A stretch of DNA of 56,650 bases from Gammaproteobacteria bacterium. GTDB taxonomy: Bacteria > Pseudomonadota > Gammaproteobacteria > DSM-16500. The DNA lies in assembly GCA_021324305.1 (NCBI GenBank), contig JAJPJI010000022.1:1-56650 (forward strand). Direction: 5' to 3'. A program made the translations under genes and the position numbers. Shown piece by piece: positions 37,614-47,203 of the stretch. How positions within the stretch are numbered: the first letter of the stretch is position 1; the number at the start of each line of letters is the position of its first letter. The notes below the pieces were generated by a model. That model was not told the DNA's origin. It worked only from the letters and a program-made list of their open reading frames with translations, and made no database searches.

Positions 37614-39272
37614 ATGGGCATATTCAGACGGCGTTTAAATGATTATGAGGTTGAGCAGCGTAAAAACAAGGAGAAAAAAACATTAACCAAGCATTCCAGT
37701 CTTTTCGCCAGACGATCGGAAGCGAATGATGGCTCACCACCCAAACAGTTTGCTGGGACAAGTACTCATGGTCATCATGTCAAAGCTTCAGAAAAATCAA
37801 AAAAATCAAAAAAATCAAAAGGATATTTTTTGGCGCCGCATAGCTATATTGAGTATTTTGGTTTGGAGTGTATGCAACGAATGGGCTTTAATACACCGAA
37901 AGCAAGATTTGTTGATACAGGTCAAGAATATGACTCGGAAATAGCAGTTAGGGAAATTGATGGATATATACCAATTGCCGCATTTATTCATACGAAAAAG
38001 AAAAATTCAGATGAAGAGGACATTGATCCGGATGTGATGAATGACAAATATTTGCTGAATGAAATATATAAAAAATACCGTATCGATTTCAAAAAACAAG
38101 TTGTTATCGATATAAGAACCGGAGAAGAATACAAAATATCAGGTAATCTGTTTGCTTCGAATATTGGCGCAACCATCGTGGGAGACATGGATTTTCAGCC
38201 AGAGCAATTCAATGTGGGTCTGGTGAGGATCGGTAACAGATTCTATGCTCACTTTATTGATAAAGAACAGGTTTCGTTTGAAGGCAAGCCGTATGAAGAA
38301 AGTATCAACTTGACAGATCCGAGAGTGTCCAGGAGTCGATTATTTGAATCAGCAAGTCGTGATCAGCAGTTGGCTGTCATTCATCAAACTTCAAAATCGT
38401 TAGAAAGAGGTGAATTCGATCAAATATTTTCAAATCCACGTATTAAGGCATCAAGCAAGCAATTGGAGATACTTAATCAAATCCAGAGCCTGGAAAAAAT
38501 GAAGCAGAATATCAAAAAAACAGCGCATTCAGCGGTGGAATATCATCGGAAGAAAAATCAGGAAGATCCGGATTTTTTAAAACGTTTTGAGGAGAGAGAG
38601 AGGTTAAGGGGGATTCTTGCTGATGAAATCATAGCCAGATTGGCCCTTATTATTGATGAGGATGATAAATATGCCTTGAAGCAGATTATTATAGAGGATT
38701 TACGCGGGCCATATTACAAAAGCTGTGACAATATCTGTGCAAAAGATCTTGCAGATGAAACTCTCAAAGGTATGATATATCAGGATCAGTTACGGGAAAT
38801 GAAAGCATTGGGCATTACATCTATGAGTAATGTTCTTTCTGACATAAAGGACTTTCTGGTCAAGGAACACGAAAGGCTGGTGGAAAGACAATCCAGAGAT
38901 AAGGTATTAAGGATTGCTGCTTTGATCAATTCGATCGATGAAGCGGAAAAGACATTTTCGCAAAAGCCGCCTCACATACAAAAGAAAATCATAACATCAA
39001 TCATAAGAAACATGGATATCATTGCGCATCACTCAGAAGATAGAATTGCGAAGACTCCGCAATCGGAAACAAACTGGTTGACATTTAAATCGGATCACAA
39101 AAAAGATTTATTGGCAATTAATCCCGATATGGATATTGACTCAAGGCTGAAATCAGCCAGGACGATGAAATATGATGATTATATCAAAATATTTGGCAAG
39201 GCATCCTGCAGCGATAAAAGCAGAAAAATTCTCATTGATCTTGAATCCGACTCTATTTCTCTTAAAAAATAA
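37614..39272 (+). CDS. Orphan protein, weak kinase-like hint; effector candidate
   Basis: 552 residues, very charged, no signal peptide. Residues 60-69 are a Lys-Ser-Lys triplet repeat. The segment 75-215 (APHSYIEYFGLECMQRMGF, PKARFVDTGQ, then GATIVGDMDFQPEQFNVGL and NRFYAHFIDKEQVSFEG) has the rhythm of PI-kinase/HipA-like proteins, where an Asp, an Asn and a later Ile-Asp bind metal and substrate, but the spacing (Asp to Asn of 7 or 9) is not the canonical 5, so a pseudokinase or an unrelated fold is possible. Residues 280-552 are helical. No family is certain. Next to a convergent 794-residue orphan. Confidence 0.65.
   Translation: MGIFRRRLNDYEVEQRKNKEKKTLTKHSSLFARRSEANDGSPPKQFAGTSTHGHHVKASEKSKKSKKSKGYFLAPHSYIEYFGLECMQRMGFNTPKARFVDTGQEYDSEIAVREIDGYIPIAAFIHTKKKNSDEEDIDPDVMNDKYLLNEIYKKYRIDFKKQVVIDIRTGEEYKISGNLFASNIGATIVGDMDFQPEQFNVGLVRIGNRFYAHFIDKEQVSFEGKPYEESINLTDPRVSRSRLFESASRDQQLAVIHQTSKSLERGEFDQIFSNPRIKASSKQLEILNQIQSLEKMKQNIKKTAHSAVEYHRKKNQEDPDFLKRFEERERLRGILADEIIARLALIIDEDDKYALKQIIIEDLRGPYYKSCDNICAKDLADETLKGMIYQDQLREMKALGITSMSNVLSDIKDFLVKEHERLVERQSRDKVLRIAALINSIDEAEKTFSQKPPHIQKKIITSIIRNMDIIAHHSEDRIAKTPQSETNWLTFKSDHKKDLLAINPDMDIDSRLKSARTMKYDDYIKIFGKASCSDKSRKILIDLESDSISLKK
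37792..37818 (+). repeat. Three copies of a 9-bp repeat encoding Lys-Ser-Lys
   Basis: AAAAATCAA three times in tandem, in frame, coding residues 61-69 of the gene above. Unit number could vary between strains without breaking the frame; the product is a basic linker. Confidence 0.9.
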
Positions 39273-39356
39273 TCTCAATTTTTTGAATTATTGCTAAATA
39301 CCATAGCGAATCCGAGTCAGATCCTCATGACATTTTCAACAGGCGTGATAATAATA

Positions 39357-41741
39357 TTATTTTTCCGGTGGAACATATGCGCGACTAACTTGTGGTGCAG
39401 ATAATTGTGGAAACAACTTTTCATAGACTCTGTTTATGGGTAAGTTGATCAATTTTATCGAGTCTCTATCCATGATATGGGATGTTGTATTTGTATATTG
39501 AGGATTATTCAAATACGCTGTTTGCAATATCAAACCAAGCATTCTTGGATAATGAAAGCTGTTTGTGTCTTTATTGAGACGATTGATAAAATCAATGTTG
39601 CTTTTTTCTTGTTTTAAAAATGGATGAATATAGTAGTATTTCTGCTCAAGATAAGCTATTTCAATTGCTAAAATGATTTTTTCAAGTTTTCGTTCATTTG
39701 ATATGTTCGATTTCAGGATTGTGTCTATATCACGGATAAGTTTTTTGATATCATTAGCATGGGTTGTCCTGTCCAGATCTTTATAACTGATTGCCATGTC
39801 TTTTAATTGATTTACAATCATGCTCACAGGATCAGTTTCAGAAGTCATGCTATCAGAAGCGCTGGTTTTCCTCTTTTCATGTTTGCGTTCCTTGTCAGCT
39901 TGTCTGGATATTTCTTTATGAATTTTTTCTAATTCAAGCCGGCTTGCTTCTATATCGATATCAACTTTGGCTTGATCAAAATGTTTGAATTCATGGCTCA
40001 ACTTATATGCAGCTGTATAGTAATTAATTGTATTAAAGAGTTTGTCATTTGCGCTCTGTACATTCCTGTATAGACCGCTTGTATAAATAAATTGAAATTT
40101 TTTATCCAGCATGTCGTTAAGATTTTCAAAACCCATTTTTACGGCAGCATTATTTAATTCAGAGTGAATATTTGAATATTGATCGTATGCGGACAATAAT
40201 TCGTCAATTCCTTTTCCGGAAATAGTTTTATTTTGTAAAAGGATCTTCATGGCTTCATTGTCACTTTTAAGTATTCTGAGAACATCTTTATTTTCCATCT
40301 CGTCCCAGTCACTGTTCCACTTCATGTTTTGCATTAAACATTGTTTGATTGCGCTAAAAATTCCTTGAATAATAGTGATATTTTCAATAATGTTCTCATT
40401 TTGTATTTTAATAAATGATATAAGGTTATCTTTGCCAATGTCTTGCTTAAGCGTTGGCTCAATTATATTACTATATATGGAAAGTAGAGTCGTATGGATT
40501 TTTTCAGCTATTTTATCATTTATGATCTCAGCGTTCTCGCCATCATCGATTATTATCATTAGATAACCGACCTGGTTTTCCTTGTCTTTTTGTCTTTGCC
40601 AGTTATTGTATTCACTCGCTGTATTCATCAATCCCAGTTCATTGTGGATATTGAAATTGATTTTTTGAATGAATTGTTTTGCAGTATCCGGGCCAAGCTT
40701 GCTCAAGTCTGCCAGCATATTCATGAATTTTTGAAACTGATTATTTTTGAGATGACATTCATTTACATATGCATCATATTGCACATCGGCGGTCAGTTTA
40801 AAGGCTTCAGAGTTTACGTCAAAGGAGGGTGAAAATCGTGTGCTCAAGTATGCCATAAGTGCATCGACATCCAGCCCGTTTTTTTTGAGATTTTCTATGA
40901 TGCCAGCATTATGTGTTGATCCTTCGGGCAGTGTGGATTGAGGTTGTTTGCCTTTTTTGTCATAGCGTGATGGCAGATTTCCGGCAAGATGTTTGATATG
41001 TCTGATTTTGAGGTTTTTCCTATGTGTTCCGTAAGACTGAATGTCAGATATTAATGAAACAATTTGATATGATTTATCCTTTTTCAATAGAAGCATATCC
41101 TGGAAGTTTCTTTCGGTTTTTGGTTTTCTTGTAAAACTGAACGACGAAAAGAATTTATTCCGTTTTCCGTCATATATCTTGTCCATTTCTTCAAAAATCT
41201 TGTCAATTTTTTGTTTGTCAGTCAGTGTCCGGTCGTCGATTATACTGAATGTATGGTTTAATAGTTCCTCCATCAAAATGAGATTGTTTTTATTTTTTTC
41301 TTTTTTTAAAGTATTATATACCGATATTAATGCAGATAATAATGAATAAAGATCATCTGTTTCATTATATTTTAATTTGCATTCCCGCGTGATTTCATAA
41401 TTTTCACCGGCTAATTTAGCAAGGATTTTTCCGCCATTTGTGATAGCATTTTGTCTTGCTTGTTGAAGCATCTGATTGAAAAAATCACGAGTCATGTCAG
41501 GATGAATTTCGCTAATTCTTGAAAATAATTCATCTTCTTGCAAGGGTATTTGTTTTTCATTAATTTCAAATTCAGTTGTACCTTCAGGCAGATTGTGTTT
41601 TTGGATTATTTCATTGAGCGTATTTGCGGCTATAATGGAATAGTATATGGATTTAAATATTCCAATCTCCATGCTTCTGACATATAGCCGTTGCTGAAAT
41701 GACAAATCTGAGTCATCAAGGTTATTTCTGACTTTCGCCAT
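39357..41741 (-). CDS. Large orphan helical protein; effector candidate
   Basis: 794 residues, soluble, low GC, no signal peptide and no recognised domain. Mostly alpha-helical; a coiled-coil stretch lies near 610-640 (RLELEKIHKEISRQADKERK). The C-terminus is short and polar (VSRAYVPPEK). Possible -10 TATAAT about 30 bp before the start. Size, composition and surroundings fit a Dot/Icm substrate, without direct proof. Confidence 0.65.
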   Translation of the reverse strand: MAKVRNNLDDSDLSFQQRLYVRSMEIGIFKSIYYSIIAANTLNEIIQKHNLPEGTTEFEINEKQIPLQEDELFSRISEIHPDMTRDFFNQMLQQARQNAITNGGKILAKLAGENYEITRECKLKYNETDDLYSLLSALISVYNTLKKEKNKNNLILMEELLNHTFSIIDDRTLTDKQKIDKIFEEMDKIYDGKRNKFFSSFSFTRKPKTERNFQDMLLLKKDKSYQIVSLISDIQSYGTHRKNLKIRHIKHLAGNLPSRYDKKGKQPQSTLPEGSTHNAGIIENLKKNGLDVDALMAYLSTRFSPSFDVNSEAFKLTADVQYDAYVNECHLKNNQFQKFMNMLADLSKLGPDTAKQFIQKINFNIHNELGLMNTASEYNNWQRQKDKENQVGYLMIIIDDGENAEIINDKIAEKIHTTLLSIYSNIIEPTLKQDIGKDNLISFIKIQNENIIENITIIQGIFSAIKQCLMQNMKWNSDWDEMENKDVLRILKSDNEAMKILLQNKTISGKGIDELLSAYDQYSNIHSELNNAAVKMGFENLNDMLDKKFQFIYTSGLYRNVQSANDKLFNTINYYTAAYKLSHEFKHFDQAKVDIDIEASRLELEKIHKEISRQADKERKHEKRKTSASDSMTSETDPVSMIVNQLKDMAISYKDLDRTTHANDIKKLIRDIDTILKSNISNERKLEKIILAIEIAYLEQKYYYIHPFLKQEKSNIDFINRLNKDTNSFHYPRMLGLILQTAYLNNPQYTNTTSHIMDRDSIKLINLPINRVYEKLFPQLSAPQVSRAYVPPEK

Positions 41742-41891
41742 ATCGCACCCTATGCAGATAATGTCTCTATTATCTATTATAGGTGAAAATACCTGTCAGG
41801 AGATAACTGTCATATCTGGATATATATTAACAAGTCATTGATCATGTGAGGAAATATTTATGTATAATTCAATCATATACGCATAATTGAT

Positions 41892-42455
41892 CTAATATTG
41901 TGTATGATTTCTTTTCATTCCAGCAGCATTTCTGGTTTGATAGTCGTATAAGTCCTGTCTGGTTTTTGCAAACAGATGACGCTGTGAAGCGGGTAGATGG
42001 CGCATTAATAGATCGTGATTGTATAAAGGGTTATTCCAGACGCGAGGCGCATTTTTGTCATGACTGATATTCCAGTCAAATTCATTCATATCCAGTGCAA
42101 TCAGTCGATTTTGTAATTGCTTGATACCAGATTCAAATTGTCTGATCAATTCCACGCGCGAACTGAATTGTGTCCGATTACAATACCATTTTTGTATGTT
42201 CAACTTGACGAGTTCCAGTCTGGCAATATCCTGCATGCGTTCCGTTTTATTCAGTTTTTTATATATGTCTGTTGAATGAAGACGGCATTCCTTAAGCACA
42301 TTGATTAACTGTTTTGATTCACTGGAATCGGGCTTGTAAAATGGCAGGCTGCATATCGAGACAAAGTTATCATAAAGCGAATTCTTTTGTTTGAATGCTT
42401 TGTAAGAGGTTGATCCAAAGAATGTAAGTTTGATATTATTTATGATCGATGGCAT
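41892..42455 (-). CDS. Orphan protein (187 residues)
   Basis: A good ribosome site (CTGGAGA) before the ATG. Helical, rich in Arg/Asn/Gln/Tyr; segments such as LARLELVKLNIQKWY-like heptads (residues 80-95) and a basic polar tail (NAAGMKRNHTQY). No motif recognised. Same strand as, and 310 bp downstream of, the ankyrin/C58 gene. Confidence 0.62.
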   Translation of the reverse strand: MPSIINNIKLTFFGSTSYKAFKQKNSLYDNFVSICSLPFYKPDSSESKQLINVLKECRLHSTDIYKKLNKTERMQDIARLELVKLNIQKWYCNRTQFSSRVELIRQFESGIKQLQNRLIALDMNEFDWNISHDKNAPRVWNNPLYNHDLLMRHLPASQRHLFAKTRQDLYDYQTRNAAGMKRNHTQY

Positions 42456-42765
42456 TTATCAATCTCCAGGTTTTGATATTATTTTTGACTAACTGTAACA
42501 AATATTCATGTGCGCGGAGATGACATATTGATTACAATTTTGTAATGTCTGGATGTTGAATCTGACTCTGAAATTCCAGGCCGGCTTCGTTGGTTTGCGA
42601 TGACAGGCTGAGATGGGTAACTGCAGGATGCCGCTAAGCGAGCTGCGAAGCAGGCGCGGCAATCAATGCTTCATTCGCGATAACAGGCTTGTTATTTATT
42701 TGCTATTTTTTCAACTTGATGAGGTAGAATTACCGGAACATCCTTGTATTTGTCATACCAGTCAC
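42456..42765. other. Intergenic region with a GC-rich compound hairpin
   Basis: No gene seen. At 42629-42661, TGCCGC pairs with GCGGCA (42656-42661), and inside it CTGC (42643-42646) pairs with GCAG (42650-42653) around a GAA loop. It is markedly more GC-rich than the surroundings. It lies between two minus-strand genes and could end the ankyrin-gene transcript, but no T-run follows. Confidence 0.5.
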
Positions 42766-44157
42766 CTATGATTTTATACTTTCAGTGACTTTTTTATCAT
42801 GATATCGATTCTTTGAAAAAAAAGTGTTGAAAATTGATTGTCCCTTATTCATGATTGCACCAAATGCATTTTCTGAGGCTAACACTGATTCAACCATTTT
42901 GTTACGATTACCTTGATCTGGGACTCTTTCCATTATCCGGCAAAATTCTTCTGCCAATAGGTGGCGATTCTGGTTGATAATGTTCATATCTTTGGAAGAT
43001 ATCTGACTTGCATTCTTCATATTTAACAGCATCGTGATTAATATACGCCATTGTCTTGTGTCAGCAGCAAGATAAATAGGTGATTCATTATCGATATTTG
43101 CCAGATGCGGCTTGGCCTCATACTGGAGCAATAATTCGACCATTTTCAAATCGCCTTCCATCACAGCCATGAAAAGAGGAACACCGCCCAACCGGTTTGG
43201 CAGATTGGGATCTGCATTGTTTTTTAATAATGTTTCCGCAACGTCATAATACCTGTCCTGTGTCGCTTTATATAAGGGCGTACTGCCCATATCGTCCTGG
43301 TAATTGACACAACCTGGTTCTGCTCGGATGGCATCTTCAAGTAAATCAACCATGCCTTTCCGTGCGGCGACAGCGATTAGTGAGGATTGAAATTTGTCTC
43401 GAGTTTTCACTTTTTTTTGGTCGATAGCTGATGTCTCACGAATGTCATGTCTGATATCCTGCAGGCATGCTGACATGGCTTCCGCATTCCTATTATGCAC
43501 AAACACATCACACGACAGTATCGCTTTGTTCCCGCATAAAAATGAGCTGATAATATGTTCTGCTGCCTTGTCATCAGGAATCACCTTGGGAGGAAGGTTG
43601 TTGGCATCGATTAGTGTCCATGTGTCTGCCTTTGGATCGTAACCAACACAAATTGCATGATTAATACTCTCGAATACAAGTGATACAGGAAAAGAGCATT
43701 CATTCTGCTTCATCCTGTTTTTAAGGGCAGTGAGATATGCTGAAAGGTTGTCCTCATCATACACATCAGCAAGTGTTCCTGCCTTGTTTACGCCGCCTTC
43801 TTCCCTTAGCTGTGCTGGCATAACAATTTCCATGGCCTTTTCAGGATCCTGAAATCGCGGGCTTTTTCTGCTTTCGTATAAATTTCGATGCAAGCCAGTG
43901 TGATGGAACATTTCGATCGCGTCGAAATATGCACGAATATCTGTTATATCTTGCTGAGGCAGCATTGGCTTTTTAAGGTTGCTGTTTTTAATATTATGCA
44001 AGCGCTGAGTGTAATCTTGCATGCCGCCTAACAGGAATGAAGACATGGCCGTGTAAGCAACACCAAAGCATACACCTTCAGGGTCTGGGTTGTATCCCAT
44101 GTCGCGCAGCTTTTGCAAAAGCCACGTCTGAGTGCTTGGTGTTCTGGTTGACTGCAT
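42766..44157 (-). CDS. YopT-like (C58) cysteine protease domain with ankyrin repeats
   Basis: 463 residues, no signal peptide. The N-terminal domain has a papain-like triad: Cys30 in PEGVCFGVAYTAMSSFLLGG, His167 in SINHAICVGYDP and Asp184 in TWTLIDANNLPP, the arrangement of YopT/AvrPphB (C58) proteases, where 'GxC', 'NHA/GHA' and 'F/IDxN' blocks recur. About residues 285-390 hold three ankyrin repeats (GSTPLYKATQDRYYDVAETL, GVPLFMAVMEGDLKMVELLL, ESPIYLAADTRQWRILITML). The C-terminal 70 residues are charged. Protease plus ankyrin targeting module is a typical effector architecture. Catalysis is inferred from motifs only. Confidence 0.75.
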   Translation of the reverse strand: MQSTRTPSTQTWLLQKLRDMGYNPDPEGVCFGVAYTAMSSFLLGGMQDYTQRLHNIKNSNLKKPMLPQQDITDIRAYFDAIEMFHHTGLHRNLYESRKSPRFQDPEKAMEIVMPAQLREEGGVNKAGTLADVYDEDNLSAYLTALKNRMKQNECSFPVSLVFESINHAICVGYDPKADTWTLIDANNLPPKVIPDDKAAEHIISSFLCGNKAILSCDVFVHNRNAEAMSACLQDIRHDIRETSAIDQKKVKTRDKFQSSLIAVAARKGMVDLLEDAIRAEPGCVNYQDDMGSTPLYKATQDRYYDVAETLLKNNADPNLPNRLGGVPLFMAVMEGDLKMVELLLQYEAKPHLANIDNESPIYLAADTRQWRILITMLLNMKNASQISSKDMNIINQNRHLLAEEFCRIMERVPDQGNRNKMVESVLASENAFGAIMNKGQSIFNTFFSKNRYHDKKVTESIKS

Positions 44158-44276
44158 GATACTTTATCGACTGTTTATTCTTAATACATTTATTATAGCC
44201 GTTATCAGTCATGCTTGCATAAGGTGGTGCTTTATCTATGTTGTTAAAAAATAAAAAAAATATAACCAGGCAGGCA

Positions 44277-46067
44277 TTATTCTAAAATAAATCCACCCGA
44301 TTGCAGCTTGAACAGATTTGCATAGACGCCATTCTGTTTGATTAATTGATCATGGGATCCTTCTTCAACAATTCGTCCAGACTCAAAAACCAGTATTCTG
44401 TCAGCATCCAGTATGGTTGAAAGACGATGAGCGATCATGATGGAAGTGCGTCCATGCGTGAGTGTACGTAACGCATCTTGTATGGCGCGCTCGCTTTCTG
44501 AATCCAGTGAACTGGTCGCTTCATCTAGAATAAGAATCGGACGGTCAGCCAGTATGGCTCTTGCAATCGCAATGCGCTGCCGCTCACCGCCAGAAAGTTT
44601 GATGCCGCGTTCACCAACCAATGTTTCGTATTGTTCTGGTAATTTCAATATGAAATCTTCGATATGTGCTTTTTGCGCGGCTGCCCGAATTTCAGCCATT
44701 GATGCCGATGGTTTGGCATAGGCTATATTTTCCCGCAGTGTGCGGTGAAATAAAATTGGATCTTGTGGAACAAGGGCAATAGCGCGGCGCAAGGAATCAC
44801 GTGACCCTAATTCAATGTTCTGTCCATCAATCAGAATCCGTCCATTCTGAATTGAGTATAAGTTTTGCAATAGGCGGATGAAGCTGGTTTTTCCGCCGCC
44901 TGAATGGCCAACTAGCGCAATGCGTTCGCCTGCATGTATTTCCACAGATAGATTATTAAAAATTGGTGCCGTTTTTTCTGGATAGGTAAACGTTACCTGA
45001 TCGAATACAATCTCGCCATCGCGAATATTCAATTCTGAAAGTTGAGCATCAATGGGTACTTCAGTCTCTTCGCACAAGAGTTCAATAACACCATGCAAAT
45101 CATAAGAAGAGGTCAGGAGATTTTTAACATTCTCGCCGACATCACGAATGTAGGATTGGATGATCGTATAAGCAAAAGCCAAATACGCCATGCTTTCAAC
45201 TGTTGCCATGCCATGAAAAAAATACCAGGTTCCGCCACCCATTAACAGAGCCAGCATCCCGGCAGCCAATAATCGTTGAATCAAGCCAGCCAGATTGCCT
45301 AGATGATAGGCTCGTAGATTTTTAACCTGCAGGTCACTGGTAACGTTGAAATAGCGCGTAAATTCATACTTTTCCTGTGCATACGATTTGGTTGGTGCAA
45401 TACCGCTGATGCTGTCGGCCAGATGTGCGTTAAAATGATCCTGCGCTTCAGCATAAATTCCTTGCGCAGGTCCTGATACCCTGAACACCAGGAATGAACT
45501 GATGATGATAAATAGAATAAGATACCCCAGCATCAGACCAGCCAGGAGTGGAAAGCGCAAGGCAAGAAACACCAGGCTGCCAATCAGGATGATAGCGGTT
45601 GGGAAAATGCGTACAAGAATCTGATCTTCAAATATCTCGATTTTTTGTCGGGCACGGTTTATTTTAGAAACAATGCTCCCTGTGAATGTATTCGCAAAAA
45701 AATTTTCCGGCAAAAGATAGACATGCGAAAAGGTATCGTCAAGCAAGGTTTTGAAGATTTTTGTTTCGAACGAGTTATAAATCAGATAGACAAATGAAAC
45801 AAGTACAACTTGTGACAGATAAGTGCCAAGAAAAATTGCCAGATAATAAAGAATCGCTCCCTTGTCCTGAGCATTTCTTGTTGCGGTTAAAAATGAAGCA
45901 AGTGCAGTTGGCAAATATGTTTCAAGAAATGCGGCTGTCAGCAGGCCTGAGAGTATCACGATTAATTTTTTCGGTTGACGCAGCCAGTAGCGTGATGCGA
46001 ACCGCAGCACATCTGAGAATGTAAGTGGTTGTTTTGTTGTTTGTTTAGAGGTTTTATTAAATGACAT
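44277..46067 (-). CDS. ABC exporter, fused permease and ATPase
   Basis: 596 residues, one half-transporter. Six transmembrane segments in residues 30-320, then the nucleotide-binding domain: Walker A GHSGGGKTSFIRLL (near 390), Q-loop PQDPILFHRTL, signature LSGGERQRIAIARAIL, Walker B LILDEATSSLDSES, and the H-loop IMIAHRLST. Works as a homodimer that exports lipids, drugs or peptides; the substrate is not evident (MsbA-like length, but no further support). No accessory protein gene adjoins it; the two neighbouring genes are protease-like effector candidates. Confidence 0.95.
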   Translation of the reverse strand: MSFNKTSKQTTKQPLTFSDVLRFASRYWLRQPKKLIVILSGLLTAAFLETYLPTALASFLTATRNAQDKGAILYYLAIFLGTYLSQVVLVSFVYLIYNSFETKIFKTLLDDTFSHVYLLPENFFANTFTGSIVSKINRARQKIEIFEDQILVRIFPTAIILIGSLVFLALRFPLLAGLMLGYLILFIIISSFLVFRVSGPAQGIYAEAQDHFNAHLADSISGIAPTKSYAQEKYEFTRYFNVTSDLQVKNLRAYHLGNLAGLIQRLLAAGMLALLMGGGTWYFFHGMATVESMAYLAFAYTIIQSYIRDVGENVKNLLTSSYDLHGVIELLCEETEVPIDAQLSELNIRDGEIVFDQVTFTYPEKTAPIFNNLSVEIHAGERIALVGHSGGGKTSFIRLLQNLYSIQNGRILIDGQNIELGSRDSLRRAIALVPQDPILFHRTLRENIAYAKPSASMAEIRAAAQKAHIEDFILKLPEQYETLVGERGIKLSGGERQRIAIARAILADRPILILDEATSSLDSESERAIQDALRTLTHGRTSIMIAHRLSTILDADRILVFESGRIVEEGSHDQLIKQNGVYANLFKLQSGGFILE

Positions 46068-46218
46068 AGCTGCCTGTTTTGTTGCTCATGCCTAGTGTTT
46101 TCAGATAATCTATTGTAACAATAGACGCTTGAGTTTTGTATCTATTGGCAAATGACGGAAATACCTTTCGTAGCGAGTACGTCATAGAATAATCGACAAA
46201 TTAATTCTTGTCTTGTTT

Positions 46219-46968
46219 CTATCTTATTTTGCGGTGCGCGCGGGATGTTCTGGGATGATCAAAATCCAGATCGGTGACAGCCCTGTGTCTTCTTTCGAGT
46301 CCAAATTGAGTGGGGTTATAATCGATTGCGTCTCTGGCAATCGATCGGTAGGCTTGTGCAGCTTTTTGCGGATACCATTCTGGTCTGAAATGTGAAATTT
46401 CAATTTCCCCGCATTTATTAATGAAGTGGGCGAAATACCTTGCCAGCCAACGATAGCTGCCTGGATAGGGTATAGAGACGTCTCCTCTATGTGTATCCAT
46501 GAAAAACAAATTCTTGTTCTCATCTACGTAGAAAACAGCAACATGCCGTCCTTGTGCGGGATCTTTATAGCTGATGACATTCACACCAGATGATGCTGTC
46601 GATAACTTGGCTACATCCTTGTAATTTGCTGCGTTAAATTTATATTTGAATGGCAGATAAGCATGCGGCTGCAGTCCATATAGAACAAGTAGATCAGAAA
46701 GCGATTGGTCTCTATGCCTTAATCCTCTTTGAATGGTGATAATCTTGTTTCTATGTTGCTTCATTAGTTCATTCGAGTAATTTTCATGGTCATTTTCAGG
46801 TCGAGTGAGGTAATACTCTAGCCAGTCCAGAGAGCTTCCGGCACATATACCCTGCTGGATGACTGGATCATCGTTAAAGTAAAAGTCCAGATCACTGGAC
46901 CCATGAGCTTGAGAAAATGACCGATAAAAACTGCCGCCATACTTTGTGGCTTCGTTAAATAGACCCAT
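46219..46968 (-). CDS. YopT-like (C58) cysteine protease
   Basis: 249 residues with a GAGGTG ribosome site and a TATAAT-like -10. Catalytic blocks: Cys42 in VIQQGICAGSSLDWLEYYL, His142 in PAQGRHVAVFYVD and Asp158 in NLFFMDTHRGDVSIPYP. Length and spacing (100 residues Cys to His, 16 His to Asp) fit the YopT/AvrPphB family, which cleave prenylated Rho GTPases or kinases in the host; here the substrate is unknown. The C-terminal 40 residues are basic (TSRAHRKIR end). No signal peptide. Not adjacent to the ankyrin/C58 gene, from which the ABC exporter separates it. Confidence 0.72.
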   Translation of the reverse strand: MGLFNEATKYGGSFYRSFSQAHGSSDLDFYFNDDPVIQQGICAGSSLDWLEYYLTRPENDHENYSNELMKQHRNKIITIQRGLRHRDQSLSDLLVLYGLQPHAYLPFKYKFNAANYKDVAKLSTASSGVNVISYKDPAQGRHVAVFYVDENKNLFFMDTHRGDVSIPYPGSYRWLARYFAHFINKCGEIEISHFRPEWYPQKAAQAYRSIARDAIDYNPTQFGLERRHRAVTDLDFDHPRTSRAHRKIR

Positions 46969-47203
46969 AATTACACCTCGTTATGCTTAGATTATAGCAG
47001 CTATCATGTGCAAATTCAGTGACGGCTGTCCTGACTGCGATAACAGAACAGGCTATAGGTAATTCATTGATTTTACGAAAAATACTCCCGTTATCGGCAA
47101 TGCGATGTGACTTCTTGATCATTCAGGGTTAATGGCAGCATTCGTACCCGATGATCTATACTTAACATGGTGAGATATAGGCCCAGGCCTAGGCAAAACG
47201 TCA

